A DNA stretch of 64,000 bases from Dysosmobacter welbionis (GTDB lineage: Bacteria; Bacillota; Clostridia; Oscillospirales; Oscillospiraceae): contig NZ_CP034413.3 in assembly GCF_005121165.3 (NCBI RefSeq), forward strand, positions 1,612,001 to 1,676,000, given 5' to 3'. Both the position numbers and the translations under genes were made by a program. This document shows, piece after piece, positions 54,600 through 64,000 of this stretch. Positions within the stretch are counted from its first letter, which is position 1; every line of letters begins with the position of its first letter. Under the pieces are notes generated by a model. It searched no databases. It worked only from the letters and a program-made list of their open reading frames with translations, and was not told where the DNA came from.

Positions 54600-55754
54600 T
54601 CAAAGGCCCTTTACAAAAGCCTCCATTCGCCGCAACCCCTCCTGGATGCTTTTCTCGCTGGTGGCGTAAGACAGGCGGATAAATCCCTCGCCGCCTTGGC
54701 CAAAGCCTGTGCCGGGCACGACAACCACATGTTGCTCCTGCAGCAGCCGCATCGCAAACTCCTGGGATTTCAGTCCAGTCCCGGAAATATTGGCAAATGC
54801 ATAGAATGCGCCCTTTGGCCACAGACAGCTAATCTTTTCAATATTATTGAGTCCCTTGACAATCAGCTCCCGGCGACGGCGATACTGGCACTTCATTTCT
54901 TCCACGCAGTCCTGGTTTCCTGTAAGCGCCGCCACCCCGCCCCACTGAACGCCTTCATTCACAGAAGAAAGTACGTTTTCCAGAAGCTTTGTCATAACAG
55001 TCGTGACTTCTAAAGGCGCAGCGCTCCAAGCTAAACGAAAGCCTGTCATAGCATATTTCTTAGAAAAGCCGTCTACCACTACTGTACGCTCTTTCATCCC
55101 CGGAAAACTGGCAATACTGGTATAAGGCTCCCCATCCCAAATCAGTTCGCGATAAATCTCGTCTGTAAGAACATACAGGTTTCGCTCTTTTGCCAGATCC
55201 GAAATTTGGCGCAGGTTTTCCGCGCTGGCTACACCGCCGGTTGGATTGGAAGGCGAATTGATCAAGATAACTTTGGTCTTTGGCGTAATCGCATTCCGCA
55301 GGTCGTCAATCTCGTACATGAATCCGTTTTCTTCCTTGACTTTCACAGGAATGGGGACGGCACCTACCTGCATCATCAGGCCTTTGTAATTGGCCCACCC
55401 GGGGTCTGGCAGCAACACCTCATCTCCGATATCCAACATGGCGGTGCAGGCAAGATTCAGCAGACTGATTGCGCCGGCCCCAATCAGGATCTCACTCGGC
55501 TGATAATCCAGCCCCCGCGCCTGATAAGTCGCAGCCACGGCCTTCCGCAAAGCAGGAATGCCGGTATTGGGCGTATAGTGGGTTTCCCCGCGCCGAAAGG
55601 AGGCTACCGTCGCATCAACGACATGCTGCGGGGCCGTAAAGTCCGGTTCCCCCAACGCGAAGCTGATGACATCCTTCATTCCTGCTTGCATAGCGAACAT
55701 TTCTCGAATTAGAGAGCCAGGAATCTGCTTGCTTTTCTTCGAAACTATTGACAT
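54600..55754 (-). CDS. PLP-dependent aminotransferase, class I/II
   Basis: Fold-type I aminotransferase, 384 residues. VISFALGEPDFTAPQHV near residue 29, INSPSNPTGGV near 165 and the PLP-lysine in VVDGFSKKYAMTGFRLAW near 228 are diagnostic; the substrate-carboxylate arginine is in FIRLSYATS near 360. It looks like aspartate/aromatic-type AAT subgroup I-gamma. ATG 55754 (MSIVSKK) is used since the 49 extra upstream residues lack similarity. Last gene of the operon that starts with the M20 peptidase at 57742; probably transaminates the amino acid it releases. Confidence 0.9.
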   Translation of the reverse strand: MSIVSKKSKQIPGSLIREMFAMQAGMKDVISFALGEPDFTAPQHVVDATVASFRRGETHYTPNTGIPALRKAVAATYQARGLDYQPSEILIGAGAISLLNLACTAMLDIGDEVLLPDPGWANYKGLMMQVGAVPIPVKVKEENGFMYEIDDLRNAITPKTKVILINSPSNPTGGVASAENLRQISDLAKERNLYVLTDEIYRELIWDGEPYTSIASFPGMKERTVVVDGFSKKYAMTGFRLAWSAAPLEVTTVMTKLLENVLSSVNEGVQWGGVAALTGNQDCVEEMKCQYRRRRELIVKGLNNIEKISCLWPKGAFYAFANISGTGLKSQEFAMRLLQEQHVVVVPGTGFGQGGEGFIRLSYATSEKSIQEGLRRMEAFVKGL

Positions 55755-55797
55755 ATCTATATTTTCCTTTCTGTCCTTTCGAGTTCCATTATTCGGT

Positions 55798-56637
55798 CTA
55801 GGCATATCCATGCGCATGTTGTCCTCGGTATACACAGGAGAGATGCTCCCGACAGCCCGACGCACCAGGACGACATTCCAGAAGGCTCTCCTCACATCCA
55901 CCCAGCGGGCGGGTAGAGCACTGTCCCGCCAGCGTCCAAATGGCGTCTACATCTCTGTCCGCCCCCCATACTTGAATGAGAGAACCGCCTTCCGCTCCTT
56001 GAATGCCGCCTTTTCCAATCAGGACTGATTTCACAGGCGCCAGCATAGAGATGGCATCCAACTCCGTAATCACTTCTCCAGCTAATGGAAGCAGTCCGCA
56101 GGCCATCCCATGGGAGGCTGAGACATGTTTTCTTTGAGACAACGCTACTGCTGATGAGATATTTCCGGACGTTAGTTTTTCTGTCCCTGCTGCTATGAGG
56201 ACCCGGATTCCTTCGGTCTCAATGGCACTAAGCGCCGCGCCATAGCTACCGCCCCCGGGACTCCCCGCAAGAAGAGCCGCTCCGCCGCTGCAATCAATTA
56301 AATTCGCTCCAGTAACCAATACACATTCCGGTCCAAACTTCAAAAAGGCATCTCTCTCCAAGCCATCCAGGGACCGTATGCCCTGCCGGCTGAGAAGTAC
56401 CGTATGTGGATTGGAGCTCTCTTTCAAATTGGCCACAGCCCCGCGGCATGTTACCCGGCCGCACAGCCTCAGGTGCGATCCCGTCAGAATGGCGCTGAGA
56501 CAGGAGGTTGTGGTTCCGCCCTTCAAAATTAATGTTCCATTTTCCAGTGCGGTCTGAACTTCCGGCCGCCTGGAAATTGCCTCGGCAATCAGCCACTTTG
56601 CGGCATTCACACTCAAAAAAATCTGAACACGTTTCAA
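55798..56637 (-). CDS. Conserved-looking protein of unknown function
   Basis: Protein of 279 residues with an apparent TTG start at 56637, 7 bp behind GAGG and 10 bp after the peptidase stop. The first 230 residues look soluble and enzyme-like: VNAAKWLIAEAISRRPEVQ, LILKGGTTTSCLSAIL, FGPECVLVTGANLIDCSGGA, LLAGSPGGGSYGAALSAI and AGTEKLTSGNISSAVALSQ. The glycine-rich loops suggest nucleotide or cofactor binding. The last 45 residues are cysteine- and arginine-rich and differ in character, hinting at a late frameshift. I do not recognise the family. Position between a peptidase and an aminotransferase suggests a role in amino acid or dipeptide breakdown. Confidence 0.6.
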   Translation of the reverse strand: MKRVQIFLSVNAAKWLIAEAISRRPEVQTALENGTLILKGGTTTSCLSAILTGSHLRLCGRVTCRGAVANLKESSNPHTVLLSRQGIRSLDGLERDAFLKFGPECVLVTGANLIDCSGGAALLAGSPGGGSYGAALSAIETEGIRVLIAAGTEKLTSGNISSAVALSQRKHVSASHGMACGLLPLAGEVITELDAISMLAPVKSVLIGKGGIQGAEGGSLIQVWGADRDVDAIWTLAGQCSTRPLGGCEESLLECRPGASGCREHLSCVYRGQHAHGYA

Positions 56638-56647
56638 ATTTTTTACC

Positions 56648-57742
56648 TCATGTTGTCAAAACCCTCAGCAAAACTTCTGTTGTCGAAATCATGTCTTCAA
56701 ACAGGATATGTTCCTTGCACCCGTGAACTTCCTGCATACCTACCCCGATATTGATAGCAGCCAGACCATTTTCAACCAGCCATGTGATGTCGCTGCCGCC
56801 GAGCGTCTGTTCAATGACCGGTGTGATGCCAATACTGCGCATGGCCTCACAGGTCTTTTCAATAATGGGTGCGGTAACCGGAATACAAAACGCATTAGAG
56901 ACCCGGTTCTCGGTTTTGCAGAATTTTGCGCCCCAGGCCTGACAAACCTTTTCCACGTGGCCGCAAATATTCTGTACAATCGACTGGAGCTCCTCCTCCT
57001 CGTAGGAGCGAACCTCCACATCAAAATCCGCTTTCTCTGGGACGATGTTGGTTTGCCCGGGGCAGAGCAAATTGGCCACGTTGACAACGCTAATTTCCGA
57101 CACACGGCCGCATTCGATGCCGGAAATACACTCTGCCACAGCTTTCAGAGCATGGATGCCTTTTTCAGGAGAAACGCCCGCATGTGCGCTCTTTCCTTGG
57201 ATAGAAAAGTGAATCTTCATATATGCAGCCGCCTGGTTCACCAAGTGCCCCACATCCTCATTGTCTAAAACAATGGCCTCTTTGCTGATAATTTTGCTGT
57301 AGTCAGCGTATTTGGAGCCGAGAATGCCGTTTTCCTCACAGATAGTCAGCAGAAATTCGATCGGCCGATGCGGCAAGCCTTTCTCAACAATCGTCTGGAC
57401 AGCCTCCATAGCTGCAGCAATACCGGCTTTATCATCACTGCCTAGAATTGTGGTTCCATCGCTGTATATGACCCCATCTCTCAAAATAGGAGAAATCCCA
57501 TAGCCCGGGGCCACAGTGTCCATATGGGCGCAAAGAAGCAGAGGAGCGCCTGTACCTGGTAGAATCGCATGGAGATTCCACCCGTTGGAGCCGAACATTT
57601 CCCCAATCTCCTGTCGTTCCCAATGGAGTCCAAGAGAAGTCAATTCTTCCTCCATCATGATGCAAAATTCTCGCTCTTGATAGGTCTCGCTGGCACAGGT
57701 AACATATTGGAGAAAGCGTTGCAGCAAACGTTCTTTGTTCAT
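56648..57742 (-). CDS. M20-family metallopeptidase (PepT/tripeptidase-like)
   Basis: Zinc-dependent aminopeptidase or deacylase, 364 residues. Metal ligands: LLCAHMDTVAPG near residue 69, TILGSDDKAG near 97, TICEENGILGSKYAD near 132 and, near the end, a histidine in EVHGCKEHI. The dimerisation (lid) domain spans about 170-280 (FSIQGKSAHAGVSPEKG). ATG 57742 follows AGAGGATG. First gene of a three-gene operon, divergent from a PucR-type regulator that likely controls it. It differs from the hippurate-type enzyme at the left edge of the window. Confidence 0.9.
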   Translation of the reverse strand: MNKERLLQRFLQYVTCASETYQEREFCIMMEEELTSLGLHWERQEIGEMFGSNGWNLHAILPGTGAPLLLCAHMDTVAPGYGISPILRDGVIYSDGTTILGSDDKAGIAAAMEAVQTIVEKGLPHRPIEFLLTICEENGILGSKYADYSKIISKEAIVLDNEDVGHLVNQAAAYMKIHFSIQGKSAHAGVSPEKGIHALKAVAECISGIECGRVSEISVVNVANLLCPGQTNIVPEKADFDVEVRSYEEEELQSIVQNICGHVEKVCQAWGAKFCKTENRVSNAFCIPVTAPIIEKTCEAMRSIGITPVIEQTLGGSDITWLVENGLAAINIGVGMQEVHGCKEHILFEDMISTTEVLLRVLTT

Positions 57743-57897
57743 ACTAACATCCTCTCATTCATTCCGCAAAATGCGTCTCTTTGTCATTGGCAAACTGATC
57801 GTAACATGCTATAATATGTTAAATTGTCCACGAAACCTTTCTGCTAGTAGTCACCCGAACACCCGCAGATGTATAACAGCTCAGGAGGGGATGTGAA

Positions 57898-59552
57898 ATG
57901 GCTCTTACCGTCGCCGATGTATTAAAGCTGAAGCCCTTTGCCACCGGCAAGGTAATCGCAGGGGAAAACGGTGTTACCCGTAAAGTTGAGCACGTCAGCG
58001 TGATGGAGGTGGATATCACAGAATGGTTTTCCTCAGAGCTGGTTCGAGGTGCCTCTTTGGAAATTTCCTCAATGTATGCCCTGGTCGACCATCCTGAGCG
58101 GCAGGTGGAAGCCATCCGACGCCTGAACAAGAGCGGAGCTGCCGGGCTTGTCCTCTGTTATGTGGGAACAGTTTTAAAGGACGTCTCTCAGGAGCTCATT
58201 GATGTGTGCAACGAACTGGATTTTCCTTTGATTGTGATGTTTTCTCTGGTAGGCTACAAAGAGATTATCCGTGCTGTATCCGATGCGCTTTTGGGGCTTG
58301 ATAATCAAAAGCTGCGAGACGCCATTGACATCTATGAATATGTGACGGAACTGCTGATGGAGAGCAGGAACAACTCCTCGCTGGTCATGTCTCTGGAACA
58401 TATGCTGGAAAAGCGCGTGATGTACTTTGATCAAAATGCCGAGCCCATCTACATCTCCGGCTTTTCCAGAGCGCGAATCCAGATGGTTGAACGGTATATC
58501 AAAAATCATTTCTCAGAGTTTTTGCTCCACCATTCCAGCCAGACCATTTCCTGCCCGGGATAGATGAGCAGCTCTATCTGCGCCCAATCTATAATAAGGC
58601 ATTCTATTTTGGCACTTTGGTAATTGTAGGGTGCAGGTTTTCTGATTTGGATAAAATTGCGATTGCCCAGATCTGCAATGCCTTGAGCATTTCCAGTCTA
58701 AGCCAGATCAGCATCAGCCAGCAGCAAGAAAAACTGCGCACAGATTTTATACGGGATCTGTTGACCATCCATCTATCTGAAGAGGATATCTTTCGCCGCA
58801 GCACAGCGATTCACTGCGACATCTCCCAGGTAGAGGGATGTATTGTGCTGGATATCTGCAATTTCAAGCAGTTGATCAAACAATACAGCGAGGAGAAAAT
58901 CGCTTCTTTAAAATGTGACTTTTATGAGTTGGTGCAAAGCGAACTCAGCGCTTTAGGGGACAGGAGTATCTGCTGTGTACTGAGTGATAAGGTCGTAATC
59001 CTCCATATTCAGACGCCCAAGCAAACGATTTTGCAGGTAGCCCGTTCTCTCCAGCGGGTCCTTAAGCGCAAAAATATTGAGGTTTCCGCCGGAATTGGAT
59101 ATCGCTGTAAAAGTGTGCGGGATATCCAAACCAGCTACGAAACCGCAAGACTGGCGCTGCAAATTGCAACCTCTGGTTTTGCGCCCTCTACCTGTGTGGA
59201 CAGCGAGGAGTTTCCCGCCTATATGATGCTGCTTCAGACTTATCAGGCCGACCCTGGACTGGTCCCGCAGTTGATTGACCGTCTTTTAGCCCCTGTCCGG
59301 CAATATGATCAAACCCGAAACGGTGCCTTGGAAGAGACCTTCCGCGCACTTTTGCGCTGCGACATGAATTACAATCTGGTTGCCGAACAGTTGTTTTTTC
59401 ATAAAAACACCGTTCTTCAGCGCAAGCAAAAAATTGTATCTCTGTATAAGGAGGATCCTTTTCAGTTGCCATTGCGCCGCCAGTTTGAATTCGCGTTTAT
59501 TTTAGAGGGCTTATACGTGCGGAAGGGTTCCTCTGATTCCGGCGATATTTAA
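57898..59552 (+). CDS. PucR-family regulator (one apparent frameshift)
   Basis: Transcriptional regulator of the PucR group, which controls purine, allantoin, amino-acid or amine breakdown. N-terminal PucR domain (LTVADVLKLKPFATGKVIAG to about residue 125), middle GGDEF-like region (IEVSAGIGYRCKSVRDIQTS), C-terminal HTH_30 (DMNYNLVAEQLFFHKNTVLQ, then RKQKIVSLY). After SQTIS the frame slips near 58553; the next frame goes on PGIDEQLYLRPIYNKAFYFG. Adding one base gives 551 residues. ATG 57898 behind CAGGAGGGG. Divergent from the peptidase operon, 155 bp apart. Confidence 0.85.
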
Positions 59553-59596
59553 AGATTCCCGGTTGTCGATGCAACTCATTCGACAACCGGGAATCT
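59553..59596. terminator. Shared terminator between converging genes
   Basis: A perfect 16-bp stem: AGATTCCCGGTTGTCG at 59553-59568 with its complement at 59581-59596. Short T runs flank both sides. It separates the PucR gene from the DUF917 gene. Confidence 0.8.
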
Positions 59597-59612
59597 TCTT
59601 CACGGCAGATAC

Positions 59613-60761
59613 TCAGGCGTTTTCTTGGCGCAGGACTTCCGCCATCGGAACATGGTCAAACTCAAAATCATAGTAGCGGGGGTTCATAACGGAGAATGGC
59701 TTTCCTGAATTGTATTGCTCCCGGGCGGGCACGCCTACGATGCTGACAAAGTCGCCAACTTCAATTACCGTGTTGGTCAACGGATGGCAGGTCTTTGTAT
59801 CCACGCATTGAACGATATCAGGGCTGGTAATCCATGGCTTGCCGTTCTTCCACATCACATGATACTCATTCTCGAACCACAGCTTATAGGTATTGCCAGC
59901 AAACTCGTCCACACCTTCCAGCTCCAGCGTGCCATAGTACAGGCCGTCGATGGTCTTTCCCTCTTTTTTGACCATCTTCGTTTTTGCCAGAACATAACCG
60001 CCGGCGGCTTCCGCTGCCGCGGCCACGGGGTCCTTCCCTACCTCGTTGGCCTCCCGAATGGTCTTGCCAATCTTGAAGCACTGGCTGAGCGTGCCGGGGA
60101 CCAGCGCGTCCTTGACTTCCTTACCGGACATGATGTAGCACGCGTGGGCTACCATACCGAAGCCGGAGTCAGCCAGCATCTTGCCGTTGCGCTCGATCAT
60201 CTGGCTGTTCACACAGCGCGTCAAGATATTGGTGTCGCCATAGCCGTTGACGATGGCCACCGGCAGACAGGGCTTATCCATAACAAGCGGCAGCGCCTGG
60301 GTCATCTGCGGATAGGCACGCCCCGCGGCGTCCGCGTCGATATACGTCAGGCCCTTGTCGAATCCAACGGACATGGGCATGCAGCTGTTTCCGCCGCCCA
60401 GCTCAATGGCAAACAATGCGCTGATCTTCTTCCCGGTGTATTCCTCCAGGACATCCAGGGACTTGGAAAGCATCTCCTGGGGAGAATAGGGCGGATCAAC
60501 GGGCACGCCGTTGCGCTTTTGCTTGGCAATGATCTCATCTGTTTTGGGGGCGATAGAGCCCATCAGAAAAACAGACGCATAGGTGTCATCATCCTTCAGA
60601 TCGTCAAAGCTGGTTACCTGGAGGGGCTTCCCCTTCTCCAACACCTCTGTCAGGGCTACGATGCCGGCCTCAGGGTCACCGCCGCCACCGCAGCCGAAGA
60701 AGCAGCAGCCAGTGGCAAAATCCTGAATATCCTGCTTTGTCTTTAACTCAAACGCAACCAT
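59613..60761 (-). CDS. DUF917-family protein
   Basis: Soluble protein of 382 residues. DUF917 members include an S-methylthiohydantoin desulfurase and are often found with hydantoinases; most are uncharacterised. Hallmarks: FFGCGGGGDPEAGIVALTE near residue 20, LFAIELGGGNSCMPM near 115, YIDADAAGRAYPQMTQ near 140 and the end domain NTVIEVGDFVSIVGVPA near 325. ATG 60761 (MVAFELK) is 8 bp behind GAGGAG; an upstream ATG has no site. It lies in the same direction as an oligopeptide-type ABC transporter, suggesting the transporter brings in its substrate or a precursor. Confidence 0.85.
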   Translation of the reverse strand: MVAFELKTKQDIQDFATGCCFFGCGGGGDPEAGIVALTEVLEKGKPLQVTSFDDLKDDDTYASVFLMGSIAPKTDEIIAKQKRNGVPVDPPYSPQEMLSKSLDVLEEYTGKKISALFAIELGGGNSCMPMSVGFDKGLTYIDADAAGRAYPQMTQALPLVMDKPCLPVAIVNGYGDTNILTRCVNSQMIERNGKMLADSGFGMVAHACYIMSGKEVKDALVPGTLSQCFKIGKTIREANEVGKDPVAAAAEAAGGYVLAKTKMVKKEGKTIDGLYYGTLELEGVDEFAGNTYKLWFENEYHVMWKNGKPWITSPDIVQCVDTKTCHPLTNTVIEVGDFVSIVGVPAREQYNSGKPFSVMNPRYYDFEFDHVPMAEVLRQENA

Positions 60762-60808
60762 AAAAGCGCTCCTCACTTTCTAACTTATCATATAACTGTT
60801 GCGTAGGA

Positions 60809-62461
60809 TTACCGATCTGTATAAATGCTGATGTCTGGCATGTACATATCCATGCCCAGCGCATAATACTTCAGTTCACCGGTTTCATTGTAATAGTCCG
60901 CAACAGGCCAATCAATGTATGTGGACTGATACGCATAGGGATTCGCCATATCGGCGACTGGTGCCGACGCACACAGCTCTGCCATCACATAGTCCTGCAG
61001 TTCCATGGCAGCGGCATTTCTCTCATCTGTATCCAGAATGGTGACAGCAGTGTCCAACCGTTCATCCAGCTCCGGCGTGGAAACCCAGGTGGGATTCTCA
61101 AACGTTCCCTGGGTTGCGCTGCCAAATAGAGTGCGCATCACAGAAGCGGCGTCATTGACAGAGGGCGTGATGTTGCAGGTAGATACATTCGGCGCACTAT
61201 CCGGGTTGGAAATCTGCTCCTGATAGGTCAGCCAGGGACCCTTCCGGATATTCATAGTGATGCCGACTTGCGCGCAGTTGGCCTGCAGGGACAGCATCAT
61301 TTTTTCCAGAGCTGGAGCCGAATCCAGGAGGAAACACTCCAGTTCAATGTCCTGATATGTGTCCGCATACCTCGACTGGGCCAAGTATTCCTTCGCCTGC
61401 TCAATATCATAGTTATAAGTCGTACAGCTGTCGTTATGGCCGTTGATTGCGGAGGAGACCGGTCCGACGCTACGCTCTGCGCCGTAGAATACAGGGCCGA
61501 GGAAACTCTCATAGTCCAGCAGGCAGGACAACGCCTTGCGGTAGTTCAGATCGTCTGTGGGGGCGGCCTGCGTATTAAAGAAGATATACTGGGTGCAGGC
61601 CCATGTGGTAAATGCCAGTTCAACCCCCTCAATCTCATCCAACGCCTCATAGTTTTCCGGAGCAAACCACGGAGAAGAAATTTCCAGCTCCTGATTGGCC
61701 ATCATAGTCTGCTGGGTACTGGGCTCAGTCAGATAAATAGCCTGAAACTGCTCGGGGGCATTTTCGCGGCCCTCCCAGCCCATATGCCAGTCAGGGAAGC
61801 GGCTTGCTAGGAAATAATCAGAATGCACCATCTCTGTAGCTGTGTAGGGACCAGAGCCAGCGTCGTTGTCCAGCAGCCAGGCCATGGCATAGTCGCCATA
61901 TTCGCCGTAGGTGCCGTCATCCACAATATTGGCCATGACCGTCTCTTCGTCCAAAATGTACAGGTGCCAGATGATGCCCATAAAAGAACCCAGAGGCTCG
62001 GCGAGAACAAATCTCACTGTGTAATCATCGTCCGCCACGCATTCCTCCACGGTGTCGAAGAGGTACGCAAATCCCTGTCCAATCGTTTTGAAGCGGTTAA
62101 AGGAAAACACGACATCGGAAGCTGTCAGGTCGTTTCCGCTGTGGAACTTCACGCCCTCCTTCAGATGGAAGGTATACTCCAATCCATCCGGGCTGGCCTC
62201 CCAATCGGTGGCCAGGTTCGGCGTTTCATCTGGATAGGTGAGATTATCATACAGATTTTCAACACATACGCTGCCGACCAAGTCCGTAATCACCGCCGGA
62301 TCAATCTTGGGCGTACTGTCCGCAGAGAAGCGGATGATGCTGGGGCGGGTGCCGTCTCCCGTCTGAGCGTCTGCCGGGTCGCCCGCAGTGTCTCCGCCGC
62401 ACCCGGACAGCAGGCCGACGCAGCTCAAAAGGGCCAGGACCAATGCAAGAATTCGTTTCAT
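60809..62461 (-). CDS. Oligopeptide/nickel-type ABC substrate-binding lipoprotein
   Basis: Family-5 extracellular binding protein, 550 residues. Signal peptide with lipobox VGLLSGC. Core motifs: ENLYDNLTYPDETPNLATDW near residue 69, YTFHLKEGVKFHSGNDLTAS near 95 and YRKALSCLLDYESFLGPV near 305. Binds peptides or related compounds outside the membrane. ATG 62461 behind AAAGGAGGAAG. Next to DUF917, so the ligand may be a modified peptide or hydantoin-like compound. Confidence 0.9.
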   Translation of the reverse strand: MKRILALVLALLSCVGLLSGCGGDTAGDPADAQTGDGTRPSIIRFSADSTPKIDPAVITDLVGSVCVENLYDNLTYPDETPNLATDWEASPDGLEYTFHLKEGVKFHSGNDLTASDVVFSFNRFKTIGQGFAYLFDTVEECVADDDYTVRFVLAEPLGSFMGIIWHLYILDEETVMANIVDDGTYGEYGDYAMAWLLDNDAGSGPYTATEMVHSDYFLASRFPDWHMGWEGRENAPEQFQAIYLTEPSTQQTMMANQELEISSPWFAPENYEALDEIEGVELAFTTWACTQYIFFNTQAAPTDDLNYRKALSCLLDYESFLGPVFYGAERSVGPVSSAINGHNDSCTTYNYDIEQAKEYLAQSRYADTYQDIELECFLLDSAPALEKMMLSLQANCAQVGITMNIRKGPWLTYQEQISNPDSAPNVSTCNITPSVNDAASVMRTLFGSATQGTFENPTWVSTPELDERLDTAVTILDTDERNAAAMELQDYVMAELCASAPVADMANPYAYQSTYIDWPVADYYNETGELKYYALGMDMYMPDISIYTDR

Positions 62462-62536
62462 AATCTTCCTCCTTTATTACAGTCGTATAATTTACACCTC
62501 CGGCGGCAGCCGAAAAGCGTGTACAGAGAGAATGCC

Positions 62537-63502
62537 CTATTTATCTATCAAATGACAGCGGACCGTATGCCCTGGCTCCACCTCCCGCATCACCGGGTCT
62601 TCTTTTGTGCACCGCTCGCATTTGTAGGGGCAGCGGGTGTGAAAACTGCAGCCCGTCGGCACATTGACCGGGGACGGAATTTCCCCCACGCACTCCACTG
62701 CCTTTGGTTTGATGGTCTCGTCCTCCTCCGAAACTACCGGGATCGAGGACAGCAGCATCTGTGTATAGGGGTGCAGCGGATTTCGATAGAATGTCTCGGT
62801 GGGGGCGATTTCGCAAATCTTGCCCAGATACATGATCGCCACCCGGTTGGAGACGTTCCGCATTACGCCCATGTCGTGGGTGATGAACATATAGGTGAGG
62901 TTCTGCTCCTTCTTCAGCTTGATGAGCATGTTGATGATCTTGGCCTGGATGGAGACATCCAGAGAAGAGGTTGGCTCATCCAGAATGATGAACTTGGGAT
63001 TGCAGCACAGTGCCCGGGCTATGGAGACCAGCTGCTTCTCACCGCCACCGATGGAGTTAGGCGACTTGTACATGAAGTCGGCGGGAAGTTCTACCATCTC
63101 CAGAATCTCAAGGATCTTATCGTCAATCTCGTTCTTGGGAACTACCTTATGTACCTTCAGCGGCAGACTCAGAATGCTGCGCACATCCTGATAGGGGTTT
63201 AGGGAAGAGCCGGGATCCTGAAAGACGATCTGCGCCTCGCGGCGGAATTTCATGCTCCTCTTCCGCTTGGTCTCCTTTGTGAAAACCTCGCCCTCAAAGT
63301 CGATCTCGCCGCCCGTCATCCCGTACATGCCCATAACGGTATAGGCAATCGTGCTCTTTCCGGAGCCGGACTCACCCACAAGGCCCATGACATCCCCATG
63401 GTTGATGGTCAGGTCCACGCCATCCACTGCCCGCACAAACCGGTCTTTTCCCACAGGAAAGTACTGCTTCAGGTTCTTTAATGTCAATAACTCATTCGAC
63501 AT
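62537..63502 (-). CDS. oppF: ABC transporter ATPase, OppF type
   Basis: ATPase of a peptide-type ABC importer, 321 residues. Walker [13 protein letters not shown] near residue 40; here the signature reads [15 protein letters not shown] near 148 instead of LSGGQRQR; Walker [15 protein letters not shown] near 170; switch FITHDMGVM near 205. The C-terminal cysteine-rich region ([17 protein letters not shown]) is the typical OppF iron-sulfur motif. ATG 63502 overlaps the OppD gene by 11 bp. Confidence 0.9.
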   Translation of the reverse strand: MSNELLTLKNLKQYFPVGKDRFVRAVDGVDLTINHGDVMGLVGESGSGKSTIAYTVMGMYGMTGGEIDFEGEVFTKETKRKRSMKFRREAQIVFQDPGSSLNPYQDVRSILSLPLKVHKVVPKNEIDDKILEILEMVELPADFMYKSPNSIGGGEKQLVSIARALCCNPKFIILDEPTSSLDVSIQAKIINMLIKLKKEQNLTYMFITHDMGVMRNVSNRVAIMYLGKICEIAPTETFYRNPLHPYTQMLLSSIPVVSEEDETIKPKAVECVGEIPSPVNVPTGCSFHTRCPYKCERCTKEDPVMREVEPGHTVRCHLIDK

Positions 63503-64000
63503 GGCCGTCTCCCCTCTCCTTGGCAGGTCCCTTGTCCTCATAGAGGAAGCAGGACACCGCATGATTTTCTGCAGCCATGTATGTGCCCGGTTTTTCCTGC
63601 TTGCAGCGTTCTGTGCAATGAGGGCAGCGGTTGAAGAACCGGCACCCCTTTGGTGGATTTACATAACTTGGAATGTAGCCGTAAATGCCGGCTGAAATTC
63701 CGCCGCCGGTAAGCCGCGGCACACATGCCAGCAAGCCTTGGGTATACGGATGCAGCGGATTTTTGAAAAGCTCAGCGGTATCGCAGTTCTCCACGATGTT
63801 TCCCGCGTACATGACGTAAATACGGTCCACCAGCTCTCGGACCACGCCCAGCGAGTGGGTGATCATGATCAAAGAGCGCTTTTCCTCCTCCACCAGCCTG
63901 CGCAGAAGCTTGTGGATCTGCCCCTGAACCGTGACGTCCAGCGCGGTACCGGGCTCATCCGCGATCAGCAGCTGACGGGGCGTCAGAAGCGATGTGGCAA
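63492..64000 (-). CDS. oppD: ABC transporter ATPase, OppD type (cut by the right edge)
   Basis: C-terminal 169 residues of the partner ATPase. Visible: Walker [21 protein letters not shown], switch [16 protein letters not shown], and the end motif [20 protein letters not shown] with the four cysteines of OppD/DppD. The Walker A part lies beyond the window. The stop overlaps the oppF start by 11 bp, so the two are translated together. Permease genes should lie upstream, to the right. Confidence 0.88.
   Translation of the reverse strand, partial: ATSLLTPRQLLIADEPGTALDVTVQGQIHKLLRRLVEEEKRSLIMITHSLGVVRELVDRIYVMYAGNIVENCDTAELFKNPLHPYTQGLLACVPRLTGGGISAGIYGYIPSYVNPPKGCRFFNRCPHCTERCKQEKPGTYMAAENHAVSCFLYEDKGPAKERGDGHVE

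Noticed and set aside
53117-54682. A 521-codon plus-strand frame
   Set aside because: Antisense to gdhA, with His/Leu/Arg-rich shadow composition.
57720-57735. AAACGTTC in the M20 peptidase gene as a LacI-type operator
   Set aside because: It breaks the palindrome and lies within the coding sequence.

Overview
The window looks like chromosome from an anaerobic, spore-forming-type Clostridia bacterium of the gut, most like Oscillospiraceae relatives. This rests on GC-rich coding sequence with AGGAGG-type ribosome binding sites, TTGACA/TATAAT promoters, lipoprotein binding proteins with LxxC lipoboxes, TRAP and ABC uptake systems, MobP-type relaxase remains and Clostridia-type tyrosine recombinases. 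Taxonomy is inferred from protein style only.

Layout. 1-2.4 kb: the end of an M20 amidohydrolase, then decayed DNA with integrase and IS66 fragments. 2.5-9.3 kb: an HxlR regulator divergent from a nitroreductase / DUF1904 / IlvD-Edd dehydratase / TRAP transporter / RidA gene string. 9.4-14.7 kb: a graveyard of tyrosine recombinases (one a fusion of two), a frameshifted stalk-domain protein, a DUF4367 pseudogene, and a glycerol dehydrogenase whose C-terminal half has been lost. 14.7-25.0 kb: a one-strand catabolic operon (TRAP transporter, creatininase-family hydrolase, zinc dehydrogenase, UlaG-like hydrolase, IolB-like isomerase, 2-hydroxyacid dehydrogenase, HpcH/HpaI aldolase) led by a -24/-12 promoter and a sigma-54 activator gene. 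25.5-36.1 kb: a decayed mobilizable element (DUF6076, HTH protein, relaxase, integrase) ending beside tRNA-Thr and tRNA-Asp. It carries an IS3 element that was itself split by an IS66 element with an 8-bp target duplication.

36.9-52.3 kb: a sugar-phosphate-like module. A LacI repressor gene, a phosphoglycerate mutase homologue whose two halves are in swapped (circularly permuted) order, a heterodimeric ABC exporter, a binding-protein/ATPase/double-permease ABC importer, two HAD phosphatases, a PHP phosphoesterase and a PfkB kinase. Six AAACGTTT-centred palindromes mark its promoters, implying one regulon. 53.1-59.6 kb: gdhA, then an aminotransferase / unknown protein / M20 peptidase operon divergent from a PucR-type regulator, pointing to use of amino acids or acylated amino acids. 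59.6-64 kb: a DUF917 protein with an oligopeptide-type ABC transporter, cut by the window edge.

Many genes carry single-base frameshifts, several in C, G or A runs, including genes that otherwise look fully conserved. Some may be assembly errors. The decayed mobile regions additionally show in-frame stops and are genuine pseudogenes.
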